From the NCBI RefSeq assembly GCF_004359215.1, contig NC_090615.1:6800722-6818219 (forward strand): a DNA stretch of 17,498 bases. The letters run 5' to 3'. Of the stretch, positions 8,252 through 16,091 are shown one piece after another; positions within the stretch are counted from its first letter, which is position 1, and the number at the start of each line of letters is the position of its first letter. The stretch is from Bremia lactucae (lineage: Eukaryota > Oomycota > Peronosporomycetes > Peronosporales > Peronosporaceae). The translations under genes were made by a program, and so were the position numbers. The notes below the pieces were generated by a model. The model ran no database searches. It had not been told where the DNA came from and saw only the letters and a program-made list of their open reading frames with translations.

Positions 8252-9205
8252 GCCGGCAAAGGCGGCTTGCTCGACAGTTGACAGGTATAGAGGTTCTGCG
8301 TCGTCCAACTGATTTCCAATCTACGAGAAGTTGCCAAGAAAGTAAGTAGACTTCCTTCTTCCGAATATCGTTGGGTACCTTTTCGGTGAGCAAAAAGAGC
8401 AATAAAGCTGCAAAACGATAGGTTAAGCGCAAAGCTGGATAAATCAATCAGCTTATTTTTACCGCCTGTAGCGCTTACAGGCTGAGGATTGTCAAAATTG
8501 AAAAGCTCCAGAAAAATAAAGATTTTTTTCGTATTATCATCTAATTTGCTACCAAACTCAGATCCGTCGCTTATGGAGACTTCAGATATGAAACGCCACT
8601 TACCGCGATGTCCGAGCTATATACCCATTCAAAACAGCCTTGATTTAAGCATGCTCAAATCGCTTCGCAACCTTTTCAAGAATTGAAATCTGCTCGGCAA
8701 CTAAAGTAATAATAACTGACGACAACTTTATTCGTTTGACTGTACCTGAATGCAACAAAATATATTGTTATTAGATGACAAGGACGGGCGATCAATCGCA
8801 AGAAAGTACAATACCTTCCGAATGCTGATTGCTGTTTTTGTCTAATGCATATCGTCGAGTTTTTCAATAACTCGAAGAATTTCATATGTACTGGCGTTTC
8901 TGGAGGAAAATATCACACTATTCACTTCAAATTGCGTATGCAGGCGCTCAATGATCGTACAAAGGTAACGTTCAGATTAGTCATGATCATCGAAAAGCTT
9001 AGCAACTAGCTAGCTACCTTACCTCCTCTAGCTCCGATGTGTCGGTAATCTGGTGCTGCATCATCTTAAGACTTGCCGTTCGTACGTTGTAGATTGCCAC
9101 ACCGAACTTGCCTCGGTCGGAGATAACTGCAATTGAGACTTACTTCGCAATTTGAACTTCTACGTCACTCAAGTCCGACCCTTCCTCCTTTTCCTCTTTC
9201 TCTCG
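8250..9205 (-). pseudogene. MSH5: MSH5-like (meiotic MutS homologue) gene remnant
   Basis: Intact MSH5 pairs with MSH4 as a clamp that stabilises meiotic crossover intermediates. Read leftward, exon-like pieces follow the order of the MSH5 N-terminal half. At 9205-9023 there is an acidic linker then 'VSIAVISDRGKFGVAIYN', ending at a GTAAGG donor. At 8946-8815: 'RLHTQFEVNSVIFSSRN' to 'TKTAISIRK'. Near 8745-8610: 'ISILEKVAKRFEHA'. Near 8600-8463: 'NTKKIFIFLELFNFDNPQ' then 'PVSATG', matching the family's 'EKILFLSSIIPFD..' and 'ALGG' region. Near 8358-8270: 'GSLLTFLATSRRLEI'. Lesions include TAA at 9140-9142, TAG at 8842-8844 and a stop in the third piece. The lever, clamp and ATPase domains are absent. 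The assignment rests on the order of several weak matches. MSH4 is the main alternative for the first two pieces; the 'ALGG..FL' region favours MSH5. Confidence 0.5.
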
Positions 9206-9214
9206 TTACGATCA

Positions 9215-9270
9215 CAAGGGTGTCGAATATTTATTTCGATTGGTCAATATTAAATATAAACTTTCTTGTG
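9215..9270 (-). repeat. 56-bp inverted repeat, right copy
   Basis: The reverse complement begins CACAAGAAAGTTTATATT and ends GACACCCTTG. It pairs without gaps with 7993-8048 (47 of 56 identical). It lies 10 bp beyond the 5' end of the MSH5-like remnant, so the gene fragments are wholly enclosed by the pair. Confidence 0.7.
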
Positions 9271-9295
9271 GTGCCATTAACCAAAATGGGGTCCC

Positions 9296-9507
9296 GTTAA
9301 CGTTTTCCTTTTAATATAATACAGTCAGTAGTAGATGGAAGATCGTTACTTTGTATATACAGTTTTACTTTTCTCTATTCTAAAGCCTTAGAATTTACCA
9401 CTAGTAGCTAGACATCTTAGCCATTTAGAAGGCGCCTTCACCTTCACTGTAATCAGTATAGGTTGACTAGTACTGTTATCAGTACTAGCAAAGGGTGCCC
9501 CGTTACA
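9296..9507 (-). repeat. Ty3/gypsy LTR, minus orientation (copy A)
   Basis: On the minus strand the LTR opens TGTAACGGGGCACCC at 9507 and reads leftward. It shares several blocks with the LTR at 12001 (the TGTAACG start, 'CTGATAACAGT', 'AAGGCTTT..ATAGAG', 'AAGTAAAACTGT', 'GTAACGATCTT'). The sequence just inside it, ending 'GGAACGTGCGTAGGCCGTTG', is shared too, so this is a 3' LTR. The far end, near GTTAAC at 9296, is approximate. Confidence 0.65.
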
Positions 9508-9721
9508 CCTAGTAGCAACGGCCTACGCACGTTCCGTCCAACATGGACATGTTATGAAGAAGGAGGAAGCTTTTTAGCCCCCTCAAGAATGCTTCCACGC
9601 AACGAATGAAAGGTTCATTTATTTGAGTGACCTCGAATGGAGAGCGATCACACGCATGAATTCGGTCGTAGGCGAGCCAGGCGTTAGCGCCATGCTGTTC
9701 ACTCAGAACACAGATGAACAA
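9508..9721 (-). pseudogene. 3'-terminal polyprotein fragment of gypsy copy A
   Basis: A short minus-strand frame of about 70 codons ends 'MLDGTCVGRCY' immediately before the LTR. The plus-strand element has 'MLDGTCVGR' in the same position before its own LTR, which identifies this as the 3' end of the retroelement coding region. The rest of copy A is not visible to the right. Confidence 0.5.
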
Positions 9722-9731
9722 CGATCATTGC

Positions 9732-9898
9732 CGAGTTCATATATCATGAACTCGACGAAGCCTAAGAAAAGAAACCTTGTTTCATCAGCAAGGCTCTCAA
9801 CACGCTAAGGTGTTGAGGAACAGGGTGCTTAACAGTTTACACTGTTGAAACAGCAGCATTTACTTGCTGCTAGCGGGCCGACGCTTCTGCGTCGACCC
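9732..9898. repeat. run of five consecutive small hairpins
   Basis: Perfect or near-perfect stems follow one another: 9732-9740/9746-9754 (9 bp), 9796-9803/9810-9817 (8 bp), 9831-9836/9841-9846 (6 bp), 9852-9858/9865-9871 (7 bp), and 9875-9884/9889-9898 (10 bp, one mismatch). Loops are 4 to 6 nt. The last three fall in the 5' part of the gypsy gag frame. Confidence 0.5.
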
Positions 9899-12000
9899 GA
9901 AAGCTTAAAATTTAAAATCTCCAAGTTTAAGGCAGTCGAAGGCGACTCCCTTTTTCAATGGTTCGTTGAATTTACTACGCCATTGAAGCTCGCCACATCA
10001 ATGATGATGCGACGAATATGAAATTTAGCACGTCCAACTTAGCGGTCGTGCCAATTCTTGGGCTTTAAGGCTCAAGCTTCACGACCCATTAGTTTTTGGG
10101 TCGTATGAGGTCTTTTAGACCCGGCTCAGGCAAACATTTCAGCCGCCACGTGCCAGGGCCCGAGCCGAGCTCCTGGATTTAAATCAGGGCAAACATGGCC
10201 TTCACGCATGCCTAGTACAAACGATACCTGGTTTGTTGTATAATTGAGTCATTCAATAGACAGGTAATTGTGTTTATTAAAGGTCTTGCAGACGGTTCTG
10301 TTAATACCTACCTGTTCCGGCTAGAATAAGAGTCGCTTGACCAAGTGATCTCTATAGCGGGACAGGAGGACTTCAGTCTTAAACAGGCTTTCGCCCACTC
10401 TGAGGTTATCGTCCTCTGAGACGACAAGAAAATGGCGGTCTAGAATCTATCGACCTCTCGTATGTAGAGAGCGAGAAACCTCGCTCTTTAAGTGACCGTC
10501 AATCGCTGGAAGATCGCAGACACAAATTTGTTGAGCGCGATATCACTCTAACGATTATGACAGGCGTCTAGCAACAGGCGCATCTGTAACAGTAAAGAAA
10601 AATGTAGCTGGTATCCAATACACGGAAAAGGGCAAACAGTCATCATACTAGATTTGGATGCCAAATTTGATGCCATATTTAGATTACTATGGCTCGGAAA
10701 GTACAAGCCATGCATAAACTGGCAGTATTAAGCCGTGACGATGCCTGTCTCTCATTCATCAGATGGTAATCTGATAATCGGCTTGGGGCGTCCACAAGCA
10801 TATCGATGTCCTACGAGTGAGTGCGATGGCTTCACTTGTGGTTCGGTAGCCGACTACACAAGTTCTCAGTGTAACAACCCATCCCACTGTGAGGTTATAT
10901 ATCGACGGCTGTGGACAAGCGCAGGCAGCGTCGAAGTTCCGCAACTCGAACAAGTCGAGTGGTACGAAACAAGGATGCTTGCTTGGAAGCAACATCCACT
11001 GTCGAGTCGATCTAATAGGATGTTACTATGGTTGCGCAACCACAGCTTTATGCAGTTGGGGATGATACTCTCCAAATATACTTGAGCGATTAAGTCCCCA
11101 AGAATCTGCGGGATTAAGTCCCCAGAAACCTGTGGTCAACCTTAGGAAATAGGTTCTAAAGAGAAAACTGAGACATTAAATGTCTTTGTAAACAAATGAA
11201 TAAGTTTAGGTGCTTACACACTTCATCTGATAGCTCCTCCGAAGTTAATTTTGGAGATAACTCAATTGTTAACGCTAGAACCGAAATGGTTCTTGCGTGA
11301 TCTGCGTAGTGACAAAGTCAAGCAGATCTGCGGAATCGTCACAGATGACAACTATGTGGCTGATATTCGGTTGGAAAATGTATCTCCTGAGAGCGAACGA
11401 GTTCTCAGCAGCTCATCGATGGACGAAAGCGTTCTCGATAAAAAGACTCGGATTGGACGCGTCCATGGAGTCTTTAAATAAAAATTTGTTGCATAAGAAA
11501 TTGATCGTATTCAAAGATGTATTCACTGAGTTCGTACCGTGCCAGTTGCGTTAGGAAATAGGCACTCGACACGAAAACGGCCTAATACCAAGTTTGAAAT
11601 ACTGTGTCATGAAGCAGTGGTCATTGCCTCGTGAACGAGTATCAGCGATCGACAAGTTCATTGCCGATCACTTGGCAGCGAGCCATGTGAGGGAGTCAAA
11701 CCTCCACATATAGCTTTCTGACTTTCTGCGTAAAGCAACACGAAGGCGGCGGATTGTACATGCCTTCAATATATTAAACGCTGCAAAGGTTTGCTCAAAC
11801 GTCGATACCACGAAAAGTCATAATCATTGATAGTATGTCAAAGAGTAACATATTTTCGTAATGAATCTGATGGATGGATTCTATCAGATCCTTATGCGTG
11901 AACACGATCTTCCGTTCACAGCAGTAAGGACCCCCATGCGAAAGCCCATGTTGGATGGAACGTGCGTAGGCCGTTGGAAGGACTACGAATTGCTTTAAGG
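9831..12000 (+). pseudogene. degenerate Ty3/gypsy gag-pol, plus orientation (copy B)
   Basis: The gag part (about 9831-10450) reads 'GPTLLRRPESL', 'AVEGDSLFQWFVE', then in another frame 'AIEARHINDDAT', then 'LKLHDPLVFGSYEVF' and 'QEDFSLKQAFAHSEV'. The aspartic protease C-terminal part is at about 10640-10800 ('VIILDLDAKFDAIF', 'WLGKYKPCINWQ'). A protease-RT linker at about 11250-11560 includes 'SSMDESVLD' and 'DVFKDVFTEFVPCQL'-like segments. The RT N-terminal half (about 11590-11930) shows 'SLPRERVSAIDKFIADH', 'RRIVHAFNILNAAKV' and 'NLMDGFYQILMREHDLPF'. The RT then jumps from 'TAVRTP' to the element's 3' end ('MLDGTCVGR'), so the YxDD half of RT, RNase H and integrase are missing. Frameshifts and stops are frequent. 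The first catalytic Asp of RT reads AAT (Asn) at 11864-11866. No 5' LTR was found. It cannot move by itself. Confidence 0.8.
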
Positions 12001-12270
12001 TGTAACGTGGCACATTTCGATAGGAATGATAACATAACTAGCCAGCCTACACTGATAACAGTCAAGTTGAGGTGCCTGGATTGCTCCACGTACACTGACG
12101 TGCATAGGAAGGTTCGCTACTAGAGGTCGATACTAAGGCTTTGGCATAGAGACAAAGTAAAACTGTTTTAAGAAATTAAGTTCCTCTGTAACGATCTTTT
12201 GTCTAACATAACAATAACTAACTAAGTATAGCGCCTCCTTCCGCACCGCCCAATCGTGTCTTGTAACGAT
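12001..12270 (+). repeat. Ty3/gypsy 3' LTR of copy B
   Basis: It opens TGTAACGTGGCAC directly after the truncated coding region and shares ordered blocks with the minus-strand LTR at 9296-9507. The right end is uncertain; the sequence becomes AT-rich toward the assembly gap. Confidence 0.6.
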
Positions 12271-12384
12271 AGGCGGGGTTGGTTTAACCTTAAATCAACC
12301 AATAAACAGAACTATTGTCTGTTGCCTTAATATTACCAAATTTGTTAATCTTCGAATCATTAAGTCAAAATTAATAAAGGATAA

Positions 12385-12484
12385 NNNNNNNNNNNNNNNN
12401 NNNNNNNNNNNNNNNNNNNNNNNNNNNNNNNNNNNNNNNNNNNNNNNNNNNNNNNNNNNNNNNNNNNNNNNNNNNNNNNNNNNN
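12385..12484. other. assembly gap of 100 N
   Basis: Exactly 100 undetermined bases. A round 100 is a common placeholder for unknown size, so the distance between the gypsy element and the next gene should not be trusted. Confidence 0.99.
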
Positions 12485-12485
12485 T

Positions 12486-13500
12486 TCAATATTCTGGCTC
12501 ACGGTGCTCTTCAAGCGGAGGAGACTCTCCTCCGTCCGAGAATGAGCCATACCTTCGCTTTCGTAGGGTACCATCCGCGTATTTACTCGAATCATTGAGT
12601 AATTTGGGCTTTCGGTTTCTTAAATATGTCAGTGCGTTGCGCAGCTGGATTTTGGTGGGCATGGGGTCTGCTCCAAACACGCCCTGCTGGTGCAATGCTG
12701 TGAGTTCCTTGTATATCGTCATAGGCTTGACTTCGGGATTTTCCTGCAAGACGCGTACAATATGAGACTTCATCTCCTCCGTCACAGACGTTTGTAACGG
12801 CTCGGCCGAGTCTTGCTCGTCACTCAGATGCTGGTAAGCTTGGCAGATGATTCCCGCGAACGTGAGCTGGCACGTTGACATGCGCACCTGCACGGGACAG
12901 ATACGTGGCTTACATGCATTGCCAAGCTTATTTTGATTGTTGCCCTTGGGGTGGCACAAGACCGAGGTGCATTTGGTCCATTGGACCTTCATCTTGTGCT
13001 CGGTGTTTGCAAAATTAGCGCCTAAGTTCTCGTGGCTTATGGTGCAATTAACAAGGTGGGTATTTATGATTGCATTGCGCTTTAACGAGCGACGAAACTC
13101 GTTTAGTTCAAACTCACTTTTGGTCTCGCCGATAATAAACCAGCCACCGTCGTCTGGGTTGTGCAGCAGACGTCGAATATCCATTAAGAGAAAAAATGCT
13201 GAACGGATAAATTGAAAGCCGTTGACGTGTCGGGTTCCAGAATGATCAATCGCACTCGTGGGAAAGGTAAGCGGATGGTTGTCACCCACCGCTGTAGTCC
13301 AACGCACAAACGTCTCTTGGTTCGTCCGTAAAATTTCGTCTAGCGCGGAAGTTTCGAGCGTCAGGAGGTGCCCTTCACACTCGAGTCGATGACGAGACGG
13401 CGTGGCACGTCGACTCGACAAATCGTCAAGAATTTCGAAGCGGTAAAGTTCTTCACCGAGAATCGCGTCGAAAGCGAAAGTGTTAATTCGACAAAGGGCG
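12486..13500 (-). CDS. hypothetical protein with cysteine-rich FLYWCH/FAR1-like region (start unresolved)
   Basis: This minus-strand frame runs open from 13508 to a TGA at 12486-12488, with balanced composition unlike its AT-rich flanks. The product is not recognised. A middle segment has paired cysteines ('WTKCTSVLCH', 'NACKPRICPV', 'STCQLTFAGIICQAYQHL'), resembling the zinc-binding N-terminal regions of FAR1/FLYWCH/Mutator-derived proteins. A segment near the C-terminus ('NPEVKPMTIYKELTALHQQ', then 'QLRNALTYLRNRK') resembles the spacer that precedes MULE transposase domains. No DDE domain follows; the frame ends 'EEHREPEY' 2 bp from the gap, so a downstream exon could be hidden. No in-frame ATG lies near the 5' end. 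The listed start assumes an acceptor (CTGAG) at 13501 and a first exon at 13891-13668. It is a domesticated or fragmentary transposon gene, or a host gene. Confidence 0.5.
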
Positions 13501-13667
13501 CTCAGTTTTTACAAAGCAGCTGACGGTGAGAGCAGGGCCGACACGTTTGCTGTACTGGCACACGAAGAAAAGACGCTATTGATGTGCTAAGCTTAAGAAT
13601 CGAATGGTGGCCTTTTTTATCACCGCATTGTCGAAATAGACGACTCGTCGAAATCATATGCTTTTAC

Positions 13668-13891
13668 AAAAGTGCTTCAAATTGTATGCAAGTTTCGTTT
13701 ATGTATTGGTCAGTGGACGGACTGAAAATGGTCGATGTCATTCGTAGGTCTGAAATTCTCGTCGTTCCTATAGATAGTGCGTTGTTTTCTTGAAGCAGAG
13801 TGGCATCTGTAGTGGGGTATGATAGCGTCAACTTCTTCTGCGTGTTTTTGCGCTTGAAGATTGCAAATAGAATCGATTGCGCAGAGCTCAT
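13668..13891 (-). CDS. possible first exon of the hypothetical gene at 12486-13500
   Basis: ATG at 13891 (context CACAACAATGAGC) opens 'MSSAQSILFAIFKRKNTQKK' and runs to '..INETCIQFEAL' before a TAA. A GTAAAAG donor at 13667 and the acceptor ending at 13501 would remove 167 nt and join the two frames in phase through one Phe codon, giving about 412 aa in all. The proposed intron is much longer than others here and the donor is weak. The alternative is that this is a chance frame. Confidence 0.3.
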
Positions 13892-13903
13892 TGTTGTGCT
13901 CAC

Positions 13904-15443
13904 CTGTGCGAGCCCGTATTTAGAACGTTAATCGGCGAGACGTTGCCACATGCGAGCATAAACAATAAAAACGATTGTTAAGATAAAGCTTATACGCAAG
14001 TATATATGTTATTTTCACTTTGTACGATTTTAATTTAAGAGACTCGACAGAACCGTTGCCATGGTTCTGTATGAGTTGCGTGAACATTCGCTATCGTTGA
14101 GCGCTCCAGATAGGAATAGTCTCACACATATCTCGGAAATGAGGTCGAATGCCATATCGTCTTTCTTTACTGCACTTGTATCTCGAAGGCATCGCGCCGC
14201 TTGATGGTATCCGTTAAATTTAGTTCTGTACAAATTGTTGCACGAAGTATCGATTCGTACTTAAAAAGCGGCACGATATACTTATAATCCGCCGACTGGT
14301 ACCAAATCTCGAGATCCGAGTCTGTTGCGTCAAAGCCCGCTCCTCCGCGAAGAACGAGGACGCACTCAGGTAAATGTTGTAACGGCGGCGCAAATCAACC
14401 GGAAAGCTGTAGACGGATCCGTGTTTTACATTCACCAATTATATGTTGTATTGCCAATTAATTTGCTTAATCATATTGAGCGCCAATTTGTTTCAGCAAA
14501 TTGTTGATGTTTTTTGAAAAGCTGCATAGGCGATGTAAAAAAAGTAAGATTTTACTGTTGACGCGCTTATACTTGCATTTAAAACTCAAGCATCTTAATG
14601 TGAAGGTTAATTCATGTTTTCTAGTATTCTTGCATGTCATCGATAAGACGAAATATTGAGTACTGGGAACAAAAGAATATAATTTCCTCAGCAAAAGGTC
14701 TACGAAGACGATTTAAATGCGCTTTAGCTGGCAAGGCAAATTTTTAAAGACAAACACCCGCCCGCTGTTTAATGTGGTATATAGTACTGATTTAATAAGA
14801 GGCTTGTTGCTGCAATTATTGGGCATCTTTGACCCTTACTCAGGGCATCTGATTCTATGCCGGTTGAGACACCTAGAACGACGTTGTAATTGTAGTAATA
14901 TATCTGCGTACAGCAAATAAAATACCATCAACTCACTGTCTAAAGCACCGTAACCAATTCATCACATGGAAAATGTAGCTAAGTACTAGTGACCGGATTA
15001 TCCCTCGTTGTTACTGATTTAGCTCGTGGTCTTAAGAAAACAAAATGAAATGTAATGAACTATAATTGGCAACATATGCTTACAGAAACATTCCCATCAA
15101 GAGTTTGCCTCCGGCAACTTCTCATTTACAGGTTTATTGAAAGATTTAGAAAGGATGATGCGTTATTCAAGGTGAGTAATAATAGCTTCCACGCAATAGA
15201 CGAAGAAAAAGGGGACAGTGATAAAGTTGGTCAGAGGTCTATTGTACAATTGTATAATTGTATTTTCCACAGCTGAATTCTAATAAAATTTGACGAGTCT
15301 TCTGTAAGAAATACAATATAGGGCATAAAAATTATCAACTATGGAGAAAGTTCCGATTTTGAAATCTATTTTGTAAAGTGTAAATTGTGAATTTGAATCT
15401 TAAGCGATCTACCGCCCTCGAACGTGGTTGTGTGAATCAAAGC
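13904..15443. other. AT-rich region without a confident gene
   Basis: Only short frames are present. The best coding-like patch is minus-strand 14030-14395, listed separately. At 14047-14068 there is a 7-bp hairpin (CAGAACC / GGTTCTG, 8-nt loop). A plus-strand frame at 15055-15276 and a minus one at 14467-14694 have no recognisable motifs. Confidence 0.4.
14030..14395 (-). pseudogene. coding-like patch of unknown origin, broken between frames
   Basis: One minus-strand frame reads 'LPECVLVLRGGAGFDATDSD', 'LEIWYQSADYKYIVPLFKYE' and on to '..KRRDAFEIQVQ' before a stop near 14178. An overlapping frame then stays open as 'KKDDMAFDLISEICVRLFLS' to a stop at 14030. Composition and helix-like patterning suggest former coding sequence with a frameshift near 14180. 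The family is not recognised, and it could be chance. Confidence 0.25.
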
Positions 15444-15960
15444 TGTAACAACTTGTAGGCGGGCAAGTCGTAATGCGGCCACGCTCTACTTAGACACACA
15501 CCCTAGCGCAGCGAGGAAGCGGTAAGAGGTAGTTGCAGTAAGCGCCTTAGCGACCTCACCCAACTCACTTAGTACTTTGATTAAGTGTCGTCACGGGAAC
15601 GGTAATCCGGCACCTCGTGCGCACTTATCAAGTAGGAAGTAGTTTTCAGACTGATTTATATTCAATCGTATATGTATAATACCTATTTTACCAGTTAAAA
15701 TGTCATCTCTATAGATAACACTTAATATGTATTGCGAGCGTATCTTTATAGATACCTCGCGTAACGGATGACGCTGGGCGTCATCCCTCCTAATGTGAAT
15801 GCACCCATGTGCACCACATCCACAAGGGTTGGGCACAAATGTGCACCACACCCGAGTGTTGGTTCTAATTACTATAATTTAGTAATTGACCATCCAGTTC
15901 AGGACACCAAGTGTACTTAACGGGGACTGTGTAACATTAGGGCAACTTTAGCCCGTTACA
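15444..15960 (+). repeat. Ty3/gypsy 5' LTR, 517 bp
   Basis: It opens TGTAACA and ends GTTACA, giving TG...CA ends with a 6-bp terminal inverted repeat. Its last 195 nt are repeated at 1-195. The hairpin GGATGACG/CGTCATCC recurs at 15766-15786. The second stem (15894-15926) is spoiled by four substitutions clustered at 15896, 15897 and nearby positions of its left arm. A gag-like frame begins 131 bp downstream, which makes this the 5' LTR of the element leaving the window. No TGG-type primer-binding site follows the LTR (next bases CCAACCCCCC). Confidence 0.8.
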
Positions 15961-16091
15961 CCAACCCCCCTTTAAAAACGAATTTACATTTTTGAATTCG
16001 TCAAAGAGTAGAGAGGAACTGCGAGCAGCTTTACGCGCCGCTAGTTCGCTTGATCACTCTAGCGCACGTGTTTCCATACACGGCGCCAAAG
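15761..16091 (+). promoter_or_regulatory. LTR 3' portion and untranslated leader of the gypsy element
   Basis: The promoter and transcript start of an LTR element lie within the LTR, though no core motif can be assigned. The leader from 15961 to 16091 has no open frame of note and includes the GC-rich TTTACGCGCCGCTAG. The downstream ATG has an AAAGATGCC context. Confidence 0.35.

Noticed and set aside
9121..9157. GTAAGT...TTGCAG around the TAA at 9140 as a tiny intron rescuing the MSH5-like frame
   Set aside because: The segment would be only 17 nt, too short for splicing, and removing it would delete conserved residues.
9296..12270. The gypsy LTRs at 9296-9507 and 12001-12270 as a normal flanking LTR pair
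   Set aside because: They are in opposite orientation, and both are 3' LTRs judged by the sequence next to them.
15055..15276. 73-codon plus-strand frame, checked for a secreted effector (signal peptide, RXLR motif)
   Set aside because: It has no signal peptide or RXLR-EER motif and sits in AT-rich DNA without other coding signs.
1..15960. The 195-nt direct repeats at 1-195 and 15766-15960 as the two LTRs of one 16-kb element
   Set aside because: The interval holds intact host genes and unrelated transposons. The gag-like frame lies to the right of the right copy, and the right LTR extends upstream to 15444, so the copies belong to separate insertions.
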